Source of the DNA: JAQGMJ01 sp036498945
Lineage (GTDB): Bacteria > Pseudomonadota > Gammaproteobacteria > Burkholderiales > JAEUOS01
Assembly (NCBI GenBank): GCA_036498945.1
Contig: DASYEQ010000135.1
Coordinates: forward strand, 200,984 to 264,983
Reading direction: 5' to 3'
DNA length: 64,000 bases
The translations under genes and the position numbers were made by a program. Positions 34,974 to 43,234 of this stretch are shown here, in pieces. Under the pieces are notes generated by a model, which worked only from the letters and a program-made list of their open reading frames with translations, was not told the origin of the DNA and ran no database searches. How positions within the stretch are numbered: position 1 is the stretch's first letter; the number at the start of each line of letters is the position of its first letter.

Positions 34974-35467
34974 TGAAGCGCCACATCATTTCCATCCTGC
35001 TGGAGAATGAGGCTGGAGCCCTTTCTCGTGTCGCCGGCCTGTTTTCCGCGCGCGGCTACAACATCGAGACGTTGACTGTCGCGCCGACCGAGGACCCGTC
35101 GCTGTCGCGCATGACCATTGTCTCCACCGGCTCGGACGATGTCATCGAGCAGATCACCAAGCACCTCAACCGCCTGATCGACGTGGTGAAGGTGGTGGAC
35201 CTCTCCGAGGGCGCGCACATCGAACGCGAGCTCATGCTGGTGAAGGTGCGTGCCACCGGCAAGGAGCGCGAAGAGATGAAGCGCATGGCGGAAATCTTCC
35301 GCGGGCGCATCATCGACGTCACCGACAAGACCTACACCATCGAACTCACCGGCGATGTCGCCAAGCTGGATGCCTTCATCGAGGCGATCGACCGCGCGCT
35401 GATCCTGGAAACCGTGCGCACCGGCGCTTCGGGCATCGGGCGCGGCGAGCGGGTGCTGAAGGTCTGA
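34973..35467 (+). CDS. ilvH: acetolactate synthase small (regulatory) subunit
   Basis: Regulatory partner of IlvI that confers higher activity and valine feedback inhibition. The 164-residue length matches E. coli IlvH (163). The ACT domain is at the N-terminus (MKRHIISILLENEAGALSRV, AGLFSARGYNIETLTV), with the C-terminal effector-associated domain after residue 80. The ATG overlaps the ilvI stop by one base, a coupling typical of this pair. Confidence 0.97.
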   Translation: MKRHIISILLENEAGALSRVAGLFSARGYNIETLTVAPTEDPSLSRMTIVSTGSDDVIEQITKHLNRLIDVVKVVDLSEGAHIERELMLVKVRATGKEREEMKRMAEIFRGRIIDVTDKTYTIELTGDVAKLDAFIEAIDRALILETVRTGASGIGRGERVLKV

Positions 35468-35564
35468 GCCCAAAACGAATCAGCGGCATTGCGCGATAAT
35501 TGCAGGTTGCGCGCGGCGCCGGAAACGATACCTACAACCTGACACCTATTTACTCGAGGAAATG

Positions 35565-36581
35565 ATGAAAGTTTATTACGACAAGGACGCCGACCTCAGC
35601 CTGATCAAAGGCAAGAAGGTCACCATCGTCGGCTACGGCTCCCAAGGCCACGCCCACGCCCTCAACCTGCATGACTCCGGCGTCAAAGTCACCGTCGGCG
35701 TGCGCAAGGGTGGCCCGTCCTGGGACAAGGTCAAGAAGGCTGGCCTGAAGCCTGCCGAGATCGCCGAAGCCGTCAAGGGCGCTGATTTCGTCATGATGCT
35801 GATGCCCGACGAGCATATCGCCGCCACCTACAAGTCGGACGTCGAGCCGAACATCAAGAAGGGCGCCACCCTGGCGTTCGCCCACGGCTTCAACGTGCAC
35901 TACGGCCAAGTGATGCCGCGCGCTGACCTCGACGTCGTGATGGTCGCCCCCAAGGCCCCCGGCCACACCGTGCGCTCCACCTACGCCGCCGGCGGCGGCG
36001 TGCCGATGCTGATCGCCGTGCACCAGAACCCGTCGAAAAAGGCGCGTGACCTGGCCCTGTCGTACGCTGCTGCCATTGGCGGCGCGCGTGCCGGTGTGAT
36101 CGAAACCAATTTCCGCGAAGAGACCGAGACCGACCTGTTCGGCGAGCAGACCGTGCTGTGCGGCGGCGCCGTCGAGCTGATCAAGACCGGCTACGAAGTC
36201 CTGGTGGAAGCCGGCTACGCCCCGGAAATGGCTTATTTCGAGTGCCTGCACGAGTTGAAGCTGATCGTCGACCTGATCTATGAAGGCGGCATCGCCAACA
36301 TGAACTACTCGATCTCCAACAACGCCGAGTACGGCGAATACGTCACTGGTCCGAAGATCGTCACGGCCCAGACCAAGGAAGCCATGCGCCAGTGCCTGAA
36401 GGACATCCAGACCGGCGAATACGCCAAGTCCTTCATCCTGGAAAACCGCGCCGGCGCCCCGACCCTGCTGTCGCGCCGCCGCATCATGGCCGAGCACTCG
36501 ATCGAAATCACCGGCGAGAAGCTGCGCGCGATGATGCCCTGGATCAAGAAGAACAAGCTGGTCGACCAGTCGCGTAACTAA
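35565..36581 (+). CDS. ilvC: ketol-acid reductoisomerase (NADP+), class I
   Basis: Isomerises and reduces acetolactate or acetohydroxybutyrate in branched-chain synthesis. Two adjacent ATGs occur (35562, 35565); the second is chosen because GAGG then lies 5 nt upstream and the protein is the usual 338 residues (MKVYYDKDADLSLIKGK). The NADPH loop is GYGSQGHAHALN at 24-35, with KAPGHTVRSTY and the metal-binding ETNFREETETDLFGEQ. The short class I form is typical of betaproteobacteria, unlike the long enteric type. It lies 97 nt after ilvH. Confidence 0.97.
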   Translation: MKVYYDKDADLSLIKGKKVTIVGYGSQGHAHALNLHDSGVKVTVGVRKGGPSWDKVKKAGLKPAEIAEAVKGADFVMMLMPDEHIAATYKSDVEPNIKKGATLAFAHGFNVHYGQVMPRADLDVVMVAPKAPGHTVRSTYAAGGGVPMLIAVHQNPSKKARDLALSYAAAIGGARAGVIETNFREETETDLFGEQTVLCGGAVELIKTGYEVLVEAGYAPEMAYFECLHELKLIVDLIYEGGIANMNYSISNNAEYGEYVTGPKIVTAQTKEAMRQCLKDIQTGEYAKSFILENRAGAPTLLSRRRIMAEHSIEITGEKLRAMMPWIKKNKLVDQSRN

Positions 36582-36611
36582 GCGTCATCGGGGCAGCTCC
36601 GCACTCCGCCA

Positions 36612-36639
36612 TGTCATTCCCGCTTTCGCGGGAAATGAC
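36612..36639. repeat. ATTCCCGC-type palindromic repeat
   Basis: TGTCATTCCCGC, loop TTTC, then GCGGGAAATGACC. A single short palindrome of the same family as 32788-32878 and 49554-49580, placed between the ilvC stop and its terminator. Confidence 0.75.
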
Positions 36640-36659
36640 CGCGGTGGGTCCGGGAAACG

Positions 36660-36689
36660 AAAGGCGCGAAGCATGCTTCGCGCCTTTTT
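36660..36689. terminator. bidirectional terminator between ilvC and the IalB-family gene
   Basis: The palindrome AAAGGCGCGAAGC/ATGCTTCGCGCCTTT is followed by a T-run on the plus strand and, weakly, on the minus strand. The two flanking genes are convergent. Confidence 0.92.
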
Positions 36690-36707
36690 CCTTTCAGCTC
36701 CCGCGTA

Positions 36708-37292
36708 TCAACCCTTCAGCAACACCACCAGCCGGTCCAGCGCCGTGCCAAACCCCTTGAGCGAAATCGAGAAGGTCTGGTCCGGCGCGCCTTCGACGCC
36801 GATCTTGCCTTTCAGGGCGGTGCCGCCACGCAGGGCGGTGACGAACTTGGCATCGAAGCGCACCGGCACGATGCAGCCGGCCGGCAGGCAGGTGCTGTAG
36901 CGCAGCGGCGCCTGCGCGGCCTGGTCGTCCAGTTGCAGGGCAACGCCGCGCTCCAGCGCCACGCCGAAGGGCAGCACCAGGATGCCCTCCAGCTTGTCGG
37001 CGCCGCCGCCCAGTTCGATGGCGAGCACCCGCTGCTGGGTTTTGCTGTTGGCCTGTTCCTGCGTCATGCTGCAGCGCTTGACCTTGTCGCGGGTGAGGCA
37101 GGCCACGCGCCAGTCGCCGAAGGTTTCCTGGATTGCGTTGGCGCCGTCGGGGAGATGCGTCGCCGGCGCGGCCGGGGCCGCGGGCGCCGGGGCGGCAGGC
37201 GTCTGCGCCAGCGCCGCGCCGCAGGCGCACAGCAGCGCCAGGCCGATCATGCGGGGATTCAATAGCGGCCGCAGCCGCGCGCGTTTGCTCAT
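36708..37292 (-). CDS. invasion-associated locus B (IalB) family protein
   Basis: A 194-residue exported protein of the IalB family, first described in Bartonella; here probably a general periplasmic protein. The start is ATG 37292 (MSKRARLRPLLNPRM), giving a signal peptide ending in AALAQ. The core has the family pattern FGDWRVACLTRDKVKRCSMT with cysteines, then LPFGVALERGVALQLDD and YSTCLPAGCIVPV. A TATAAT on the minus strand at 37326-37331 probably is its -10. It interrupts the usual ilvC-psd neighbourhood. Confidence 0.87.
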   Translation of the reverse strand: MSKRARLRPLLNPRMIGLALLCACGAALAQTPAAPAPAAPAAPATHLPDGANAIQETFGDWRVACLTRDKVKRCSMTQEQANSKTQQRVLAIELGGGADKLEGILVLPFGVALERGVALQLDDQAAQAPLRYSTCLPAGCIVPVRFDAKFVTALRGGTALKGKIGVEGAPDQTFSISLKGFGTALDRLVVLLKG

Positions 37293-37409
37293 CTCATGCC
37301 TCTGTTTGCGGGTCGAAAAAGGGCGATTATAGGTAAGCCCATGACCCTGGTATGTCAGGACGGCTAAAATAGCGGATGCGTCTCCCATTTCATTCATTTT
37401 GAGGCCGAC

Positions 37410-37604
37410 ATGAAAACCAAACTGATTCTCGGCTGTCTGATGCTGATCTCCCTGGCCGCCTGCGGCAACAAAACCCCCGAATCCCAAGCCGCCAAGGATG
37501 TCGGCAACATCCCGAAGCAGACCGTGGACAAGGCGTCCGCGGACGTCAATGCCGCGCTGCAAAAAGGCGTGGACCGAGACAAGGCAGCCGATCAGAAACA
37601 ATGA
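37410..37604 (+). CDS. small lipoprotein coupled to psd
   Basis: A 64-residue protein with a lipoprotein signal: MKTKLILGCLMLISLAACGN, where the lipobox LAAC places the lipidated cysteine at residue 18. The mature part is about 46 residues, polar and charged, with no cysteine after residue 18. Its stop overlaps the psd ATG (ATGA), so translation is coupled to the phosphatidylserine decarboxylase. A TAAAAT about 40 nt upstream may be its -10. No known family was recognised. Confidence 0.8.
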   Translation: MKTKLILGCLMLISLAACGNKTPESQAAKDVGNIPKQTVDKASADVNAALQKGVDRDKAADQKQ

Positions 37605-38248
37605 CCCAACCCGTCTACCCGCATCCCATCATTGCCCGTGAAGGCTGGCCGTTCCTGGCCGGCGCGATTGTCGTTGCCCTGATCGTCACCTGGTTTTCGG
37701 CGCTGGCGTCCGTTTTTTTCTGGATCATCGCCGTGTTCGTCCTGCAATTCTTCCGCGATCCTGCGCGCCCGGTGCCGCAGGGGCCGCGCGACGTGCTTTC
37801 GCCGGCCGATGGGCGCGTCGTCGTCATCGAGAACGTCGAAGACCCTTACCTCAAGCGCCCGAGCCTGAAAATCAGCGTGTTCATGAACGTCTTCAACGTG
37901 CACTCGAACCGCAGCCCGGTGGACGGCAACATCGTCAACGCCTGGTACAACCCCGGCAGCTTCGTCAATGCCGATCTCGACAAGGCCTCCACCGAGAACG
38001 AGCGCAACGCCTTGCAGCTGCGCACCGCGTCCGGCGCGGAAGTCACCTGCGTGCAGGTGGCGGGCCTGATTGCGCGGCGTATCCTCTGCTATGTGAAGCC
38101 GGGCGAATCGCTGGCGCGCGGCCAGCGCTATGGTTTCATCCGTTTCGGTTCGCGCGTCGACGTCTACCTGCCGCCTGCCACCAGCGTGAAGGTGGCGATC
38201 GGCGACAAGGTTTCCGCTTCCAGCACCGTGCTTGCCGAATTGCCGTAA
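37601..38248 (+). CDS. psd: phosphatidylserine decarboxylase
   Basis: Makes phosphatidylethanolamine from phosphatidylserine at the inner membrane. The 215-residue protein is the short bacterial form. Two hydrophobic helices lie at about 16-50, then LSPADGRVVVI, FMNVFNVHSNRSPVDG and RFGSRVDVYLP are typical. The proenzyme cleaves itself at a serine to make a pyruvoyl group; the C-terminal SASSTVLAELP holds the processing serine. The start overlaps the lipoprotein stop. pssA follows 45 nt downstream, so the two PE steps are together. Confidence 0.95.
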   Translation: MTQPVYPHPIIAREGWPFLAGAIVVALIVTWFSALASVFFWIIAVFVLQFFRDPARPVPQGPRDVLSPADGRVVVIENVEDPYLKRPSLKISVFMNVFNVHSNRSPVDGNIVNAWYNPGSFVNADLDKASTENERNALQLRTASGAEVTCVQVAGLIARRILCYVKPGESLARGQRYGFIRFGSRVDVYLPPATSVKVAIGDKVSASSTVLAELP

Positions 38249-38293
38249 TGGGTACTCCGTCACTCACCCGCAGCGCTCTACCAGAATAACCTT

Positions 38294-39133
38294 ATGAGCG
38301 AATTCCGCCCCCGTAACAACTCGCGCGCCAGCCTGCGACGCCGCGGCGTCTACCTGCTGCCCAACGCCTTCACCACGGCGGCGCTGTTCGGCGGCTTTTT
38401 CGCCATCGTGCAGGCGATGAACGGCGATTACGTGCGCGGCTGCTGGGCGATTTTCGCCGCCATGATCCTGGACAGCCTGGACGGCCGCGTCGCCCGCCTG
38501 ACCCACACCCAGAGCGATTTCGGCGCGGAATACGACAGCCTGTCCGACATGGTCTCCTTCGGCGTCGCGCCCGCGCTGATGATGTACGAGTGGGCACTGC
38601 GCGGGCTCGGCCAGTGGGGCTGGTTCGCCGCCTTTGTCTATTGCGCCGGCGCCGCGCTGCGCCTGGCACGCTTCAACACCAACATCGAGGTGGTGGACAA
38701 GCGCTATTTCCAGGGCATGCCCAGCCCGGCCGCTGCCGCGCTGGTGGCGGGGTTTATCTGGCTGGCAGTCGAAAACCGCCTTCCCCTCGAGCATCTGAAC
38801 GCCATGACCGCCTCCTGGCTGCCGGAGAAGGTCACCCTGCTCTCCTGCCTGGGCTGGCTGGTCTCGGTCTACGCCGGCTGCACCATGGTGGCCAACGTGC
38901 CCTTCTACAGCTTCAAGGACATCGGGCGCTACAAGCGCGTGCCGGTGGTGGTGATCTTCCTGATCGGCATCGGCATGTTCGTGCTGCAGGCCTACCCGCC
39001 GCTGGTGCTGTTCTCGATTTTCGTCGTCTACGGCGTCTCCGGCTACGTGCTGTGGCTATGGAACATGCGCTCCGGCAAGCGTTCCGCCGATGTGCTGAAA
39101 AAGGCCACCGCCGAAGAGGAGCCGCATCCATGA
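38294..39133 (+). CDS. pssA: CDP-diacylglycerol-serine O-phosphatidyltransferase
   Basis: Makes phosphatidylserine from CDP-diacylglycerol and serine. It is an integral membrane protein of 279 residues with several helices. The CDP-alcohol phosphotransferase signature is DGRVARLTHTQSDFGAEYD, then SLSD (pattern DG..AR........G...D...D), preceded by AMILDSL. It is the membrane (PssA II) type, unlike the E. coli enzyme. It is upstream of and overlaps a CitE-like gene by four bases. Confidence 0.95.
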   Translation: MSEFRPRNNSRASLRRRGVYLLPNAFTTAALFGGFFAIVQAMNGDYVRGCWAIFAAMILDSLDGRVARLTHTQSDFGAEYDSLSDMVSFGVAPALMMYEWALRGLGQWGWFAAFVYCAGAALRLARFNTNIEVVDKRYFQGMPSPAAAALVAGFIWLAVENRLPLEHLNAMTASWLPEKVTLLSCLGWLVSVYAGCTMVANVPFYSFKDIGRYKRVPVVVIFLIGIGMFVLQAYPPLVLFSIFVVYGVSGYVLWLWNMRSGKRSADVLKKATAEEEPHP

Positions 39134-40014
39134 TGCGCCGCGTGCCGGCCTTGCGGCGCACCTGGCTCTTCGGCGCCGGCGCCGACCGCGCGGTGCATGC
39201 GGCGATGACCGCCAGCGGCGCCGACGTGCTGATCCACGACCTCGAAGACTTCACCCCGCCGAACCGCCGCATCGAGGCGCGCTCGCTGGCCGCCGAACTT
39301 TACGCCGCCTGGCACGCCGCCGGGGCGGAAGTGGTGGTGCGCATCAACAGCCTGGATACCGAAGGCCTGACCGATCTCGACGCCGTGATGCCGGCCAAGC
39401 CCGACTGCATCGCCTACCCCAAGGCCGGCAGCGCGCACGACATCCGCACCCTGCACGCGGAGATCGGCAAGCGCGAGGCCAGCTGCGGCTACACGCCGGG
39501 CAGCATCGAGATCCTGCCGGTGTGCGAGACCGCCGCCGGGGTAGTCAACCTGCGCGAAATCGCCGCCGCCAGCCCGCGCGTGCGCTGCGCGCTGCTCGGC
39601 GCCGAAGACCTCGCCGCCGACCTCTGTGCCGAGCGCGGAGCGGATGGCGTCGAGCTCGACTACGCGCGCCGCCGTTTCGTATTTGACTGCCGCGCCGCGC
39701 GCATCGAACCGGTGGATGCGCCTTACACCTATGCCGACGCCGAGGGCGCGGTGCGCGAAGCGATTTTCGCGCGGCGCATCGGCTACCGCTGCAAGAGCCT
39801 GGTGCGCGCCGACCATACGGCGCCGCTGAACGCCATCTATACGCCAGATGTGGATGAGTGCACGCGCGCATTGCGGCTCATCGCTGCCTTCGACGCCGGC
39901 CGCGCCAAGGGTGAAGACAGGGTGCTGTTCGAGGAACAGTGGGTCGAGGTGCCGACCTACCTCAACGCCAAGCGGATGATCGAGCGCGCGCAGGCCTTCG
40001 ACCTGATCAAGTAA
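39130..40014 (+). CDS. CoA ester lyase, HpcH/HpaI aldolase/CitE family
   Basis: A 294-residue beta-barrel lyase related to the citrate lyase beta subunit. Typical segments are RRTWLFGAGADRAVHAAM, DVLIHDLEDFTPPNRRIEAR and INSLDTEGLTDLDAVM. Motif EILPVCETAAGVVNLREI and LLGAEDLAADL hold the usual metal-binding Glu and Asp. The ATG at 39130 overlaps the pssA stop (ATGA), so it is coupled to a lipid gene; in many Burkholderiales leuA occupies this spot. Acyl substrate unknown (malyl-, citramalyl- or similar CoA). Confidence 0.87.
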   Translation: MMRRVPALRRTWLFGAGADRAVHAAMTASGADVLIHDLEDFTPPNRRIEARSLAAELYAAWHAAGAEVVVRINSLDTEGLTDLDAVMPAKPDCIAYPKAGSAHDIRTLHAEIGKREASCGYTPGSIEILPVCETAAGVVNLREIAAASPRVRCALLGAEDLAADLCAERGADGVELDYARRRFVFDCRAARIEPVDAPYTYADAEGAVREAIFARRIGYRCKSLVRADHTAPLNAIYTPDVDECTRALRLIAAFDAGRAKGEDRVLFEEQWVEVPTYLNAKRMIERAQAFDLIK

Positions 40015-40089
40015 GCGCGGCTGTTGCGCCGGTCATTCCCGCTCGCGCGGACGCCCGCAGGAAGTGGCTTCGGAGCGTGACAGCGTTCT

Positions 40090-40443
40090 TCACCGCTTCG
40101 CTTTCGCGGTGATGTTGCGCCCGACATACCCGGGCGGCTTCTTTTTCACCCACTCGATGAACGCCGCGATCTCCGGCTGCGCGCGCAGCGCCTCCCAGGT
40201 GTGATAGCGGCGCGCCAGTTCCTTCTCGCTGAGCGTGGCGTGGATCTTGGTGTGGCAGATGCGATGCACCAGGAACTTGTCGCGGCCCTTTTGCGCTTTC
40301 GGCAGCAGGTGGTGCTCATCCACCGTCGGCCCCGGCAGCATCGGCCGGCCGCATAGCGGACAGATGAGCGGTTCGGGCGCGGCCTCCTGCGGCGCTACGC
40401 CCTTGGCTTTGGCCTTTTCCGCCTTCGCGGAGACGCGCGGCAT
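40090..40443 (-). CDS. small HNH-type nuclease domain protein
   Basis: A 117-residue protein. ICPLCGRPMLPGPTVDEHHL, then LPKAQKGRDKFLVHRICHTK, has a C-x2-C pair, an EHH that fits an HNH-like core, and later CHTKIH. The N-terminus is Lys/Ala-rich (SAKAEKAKAKG), likely a basic tail. Substrate and role are unknown. It begins 2 nt after the stop of the Ldh2-type gene upstream and is probably cotranscribed with it. Restriction or homing cannot be claimed. Confidence 0.8.
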   Translation of the reverse strand: MPRVSAKAEKAKAKGVAPQEAAPEPLICPLCGRPMLPGPTVDEHHLLPKAQKGRDKFLVHRICHTKIHATLSEKELARRYHTWEALRAQPEIAAFIEWVKKKPPGYVGRNITAKAKR

Positions 40444-40445
40444 TT

Positions 40446-41519
40446 CTAGGCGGCGATCTGTTCCAGCGCCGGCTTGTCCAGTCCCACCTTGGCGCCGGCG
40501 GCGATGATCTCGTCCCAGGTAGCCGGGTCCACCGGCACGCCGTCAGTCAGGCGCTGTTTTTTCCACGCCCGCTCCGGCTCGCCCGCGGTCAGCACGCGCT
40601 CAACACCTGGCGCCGGCGGCGAGGCGATATGCCAGGCGACGTAGGCTTCCATTTCCTTGGCCAGGTTCTCCGCGGTGCCCATCTTGTGCGGATCGACGAT
40701 GATGGAAAACATGCCGTTGAGCACCTGCCGCCGCCCGTCGGCGGGGCCCTTGGCGGTGACGCCGCCGGACAGCGCGCCGCCCAGAAGCTCGCAGATCAGC
40801 GCCATGCCCGAGCCCTTGTGCTCGCCGAAGGGCAGGATGGCGCCGTAAGGTGGAATCACGGTGAAGCGCGGGATGGTGGTCGGCTTGCCTTCGTTGTCGA
40901 TGATGGTGCCGGGCGCCAGTTCCGCCCCCTTGTTGTGCGCCACCCGCGTCTTGCCCTGCGCGATCTTGCTGGTAGCGAAGTCGAGCACGATCGGGTCCTT
41001 GCCCGGACGCGGAATGCCGACGCAAAACGGATTGGTGCCGTGGCGCGCGTCGCCGCCGCCCCAGGGCGCGACAATCGGCCGCGAGATCACGTTGACGAAG
41101 TGGATCGACACCAGCCCGTGGCCGATGCACTGCTCGGCCCAGTGGCCGATGCGCCCGATGTGATGCGCATTCGACAGGCCGAGCACGCACACGCCGTTGC
41201 GCTTGGCGCGCTCCGCCGCCAGTTCCATCGCCTCGAAGCCCATCACCTGGCCGTAGCCCTGGTTGCCGTTGAGCGTGAGCATCACGCCGGCATCCATCAC
41301 CACGCTGACGTGCGCGTTGGGTGTCAACCCGCCTTCCTTCAGCGATTCGATGTAGCGCGGGATCATGCCGACCCCGTGCGAATCGTGGCCCTTGAGATTG
41401 GCCTCGACCAGGTTGGTCGACACCAGTTCGGCCTCGCGGTCGGAAGAACCGCCGGCCTTGACGATGGAGCGCACGACTTCGGTCAGTTTGCCGGCGTCGA
41501 CGATGCGGTAATCAGCCAT
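40446..41519 (-). CDS. malate/L-lactate/ureidoglycolate dehydrogenase (Ldh2) family protein
   Basis: A 357-residue NAD(P)-dependent dehydrogenase of the LDH2/MDG2 family (YiaK/AllD type). Family landmarks are HDSHGVGMIPRYIESL with the catalytic His, LGLSNAHHIGRIGHW, GTNPFCVGIPRP, and FGEHKGSGMALICELLGGAL. Substrates in the family include malate, sulfolactate, ureidoglycolate and keto-sugars; this one cannot be assigned. A flavin oxidoreductase for 2-hydroxyacids lies upstream on the same strand, across an inverted repeat region. Confidence 0.92.
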   Translation of the reverse strand: MADYRIVDAGKLTEVVRSIVKAGGSSDREAELVSTNLVEANLKGHDSHGVGMIPRYIESLKEGGLTPNAHVSVVMDAGVMLTLNGNQGYGQVMGFEAMELAAERAKRNGVCVLGLSNAHHIGRIGHWAEQCIGHGLVSIHFVNVISRPIVAPWGGGDARHGTNPFCVGIPRPGKDPIVLDFATSKIAQGKTRVAHNKGAELAPGTIIDNEGKPTTIPRFTVIPPYGAILPFGEHKGSGMALICELLGGALSGGVTAKGPADGRRQVLNGMFSIIVDPHKMGTAENLAKEMEAYVAWHIASPPAPGVERVLTAGEPERAWKKQRLTDGVPVDPATWDEIIAAGAKVGLDKPALEQIAA

Positions 41520-41567
41520 GGTTGTCTCTTTTGGTTGCGTTCGTAGCTTGGGGAACGTGACTTACAA

Positions 41568-41676
41568 CCGTTCGCCCTGAGCTTGTCGAAGGGCGTGTGC
41601 TGTGAAAGAGGTGGCGCACACGTGGTGCCCCAAGGGCACTTCCTTCGGGCGTCGACAGGCTCACCACGAACGGTGG
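41568..41676. repeat. inverted pair of GTTCG-type intergenic repeats
   Basis: The unit CCGTTCGCCCTGAGC...TGTCGAAGGGCG is at 41568-41595. A diverged copy in the opposite orientation is at 41642-41676 (CCACCGTTCGTGGTGAGCC on the minus strand). They flank 46 nt with two small hairpins. This fills the gap between the Ldh2-type and FAD-oxidase genes. Confidence 0.75.
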
Positions 41677-41686
41677 AGGGATGCGA

Positions 41687-43090
41687 TCAGATGACTTTTC
41701 CCGGATTCATGATGTTCTGCGGGTCCAGCGCCGTCTTGATCTGTTTCATCACGTTCAGCTCCAGCGCCGACTTGTAGCGCTTGATCTCCTCGCGCTTCAG
41801 CTGCCCGATGCCGTGCTCGGCCGAAATCGAGCCGTTGAACTGCGCGGTGGCGTCGTGCACGATCAGGTTGACGCGGTCGATTTCGCGGGTCCAGTCCGGC
41901 TCGGTCCAGGTGGCCAGCGGATGCGCGACGTTGTAATGCAGGTTGCCGTCGCCCACGTGCCCGAAGGTGATCGGCCGTACGCCGGGGTAGGCCTTTGCCA
42001 GCGCCGCGTCCGCCGCGGTGATGAACTCGGCGATCTTCGAAATCGGGATCGACACGTCGTGCTTGATGCTGCGGCCCTCGTGCACCTGTGATTCCGTCAT
42101 GTTCTCGCGCAGTTCCCACATGCGCTTGCCCTCGGTCTCGTTCTTGGCGATGGCGCAATCCAGGATCAGCCCGTCCTCGATCGCCTGGCCCAGGGCCGCC
42201 TCGACATCCGCCTGCAATGCCTGCGCGTCGCGCGAATCCGCAATGTCGGACAGCACGAACCACGGGTATTCCTGCGGCAGCGGCGCCTTCAGTTGCGGAA
42301 AATACTTGGTCACCAGCGACAGGCCGAAATCCGAGATCAGTTCGAAGGCCGTGATGCGGTCGCCCAGGGTGTCTTTCATGTAGCCCAGCAGCTCCATCGC
42401 CTTTTGCGGCGATTCAATGCCCATGAACACCGTCTGCGTGGAACGCGGCGCGGGAAAGAGCTTCAGCACCGCCTTGGTGATGATGCCCAGCGTGCCCTCG
42501 GCGCCGATGAACAGGTGTTTCAAGTCGTAGCCGGTATTGTCCTTGCGCAGGCCGCGCAGGCCGTTCCAGACTTCACCCGAAGGCAGTACCACTTCCAGGC
42601 CCATCACCAGCTCGCGCGTGTTGCCGTAGCGCAGCACCTGCACCCCGCCGGCGTTGGTCGAGATGTTGCCGCCGATGCGGCAGGAACCTTCGGCCGCCAG
42701 CGACAGCGGGAACAGGCGGGCATGCTCCGCCGCCGCCTCCTGCAAGTTCTGCAAAATGCAGCCAGCCTCCACCGTCATGGTGTTGTTGATGGTGTCCACT
42801 TCCAGCACCTTCGCCATGCGCGCGACGCTGATGATGACTTCCGTGCCGCTTTCGTCCGGTACTCCGCCGCCCACCAGCCCCGTGTTGCCCGCCTGCGGCA
42901 CGATCGGCGTTTTCGTCTCGGCGCAGAGCTTCACCGCGGCGGCGACTTCCTCCACCGTGCCGGGGCGCACCACCAGCAGCGGCTTGCCGAAATACTTCTT
43001 GCGCCAGTCGTTCGCGTAAGCGGCGAAGTCGCTGGTGATGACGTTGGATTCGCCGACGATGGCGGCAAAACGGGCCTTCAAATCAGACAT
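41687..43090 (-). CDS. FAD-binding 2-hydroxyacid oxidoreductase (GlcD/DLD family)
   Basis: A 467-residue flavoenzyme that oxidises D-2-hydroxyacids such as D-lactate, glycolate or D-2-hydroxyglutarate. FAD-binding type-4 domain: PQAGNTGLVGGGVPDESGTE and GSCRIGGNISTNAGGVQVLR. The C-terminal FAD-oxidase domain contains FGHVGDGNLHYNVAHPL and NGSISAEHGIGQLKREE. The protein is single-subunit, and no Fe-S GlcF partner follows. It lies between the SDR gene and the Ldh2-type gene on the minus strand. Confidence 0.93.
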   Translation of the reverse strand: MSDLKARFAAIVGESNVITSDFAAYANDWRKKYFGKPLLVVRPGTVEEVAAAVKLCAETKTPIVPQAGNTGLVGGGVPDESGTEVIISVARMAKVLEVDTINNTMTVEAGCILQNLQEAAAEHARLFPLSLAAEGSCRIGGNISTNAGGVQVLRYGNTRELVMGLEVVLPSGEVWNGLRGLRKDNTGYDLKHLFIGAEGTLGIITKAVLKLFPAPRSTQTVFMGIESPQKAMELLGYMKDTLGDRITAFELISDFGLSLVTKYFPQLKAPLPQEYPWFVLSDIADSRDAQALQADVEAALGQAIEDGLILDCAIAKNETEGKRMWELRENMTESQVHEGRSIKHDVSIPISKIAEFITAADAALAKAYPGVRPITFGHVGDGNLHYNVAHPLATWTEPDWTREIDRVNLIVHDATAQFNGSISAEHGIGQLKREEIKRYKSALELNVMKQIKTALDPQNIMNPGKVI

Positions 43091-43140
43091 GGGAACTGCT
43101 CCTGCTTGAACTGGGCGGCGAAATCGCGCGAAAGATTTTC

Positions 43141-43233
43141 GCCTTTTCGTTGCTCTTAAGCTAAAAAATCGACTGGCTCTGCCAGCGATTTTTACTGATT
43201 AGCCCGGGCAAAAGTAGGTTTGTACTTTTGCCG
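43141..43233 (-). repeat. two-hairpin dispersed repeat, copy 2
   Basis: Related to 27149-27253. The first hairpin at 43163-43193 is nearly identical (AAAAAATCG-A-CTGGC, TCT, GCCAGCGATTTTT). The second, at 43204-43233, pairs CCGG(G)CAAAAGTA with TACTTTTGCCGG, where copy 1 has CCGACAAAAGTA/TACTTTTGTCGG. The middle segment differs. It lies just after the stop of the SDR gene on the minus strand. Confidence 0.8.
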
Positions 43234-43234
43234 G

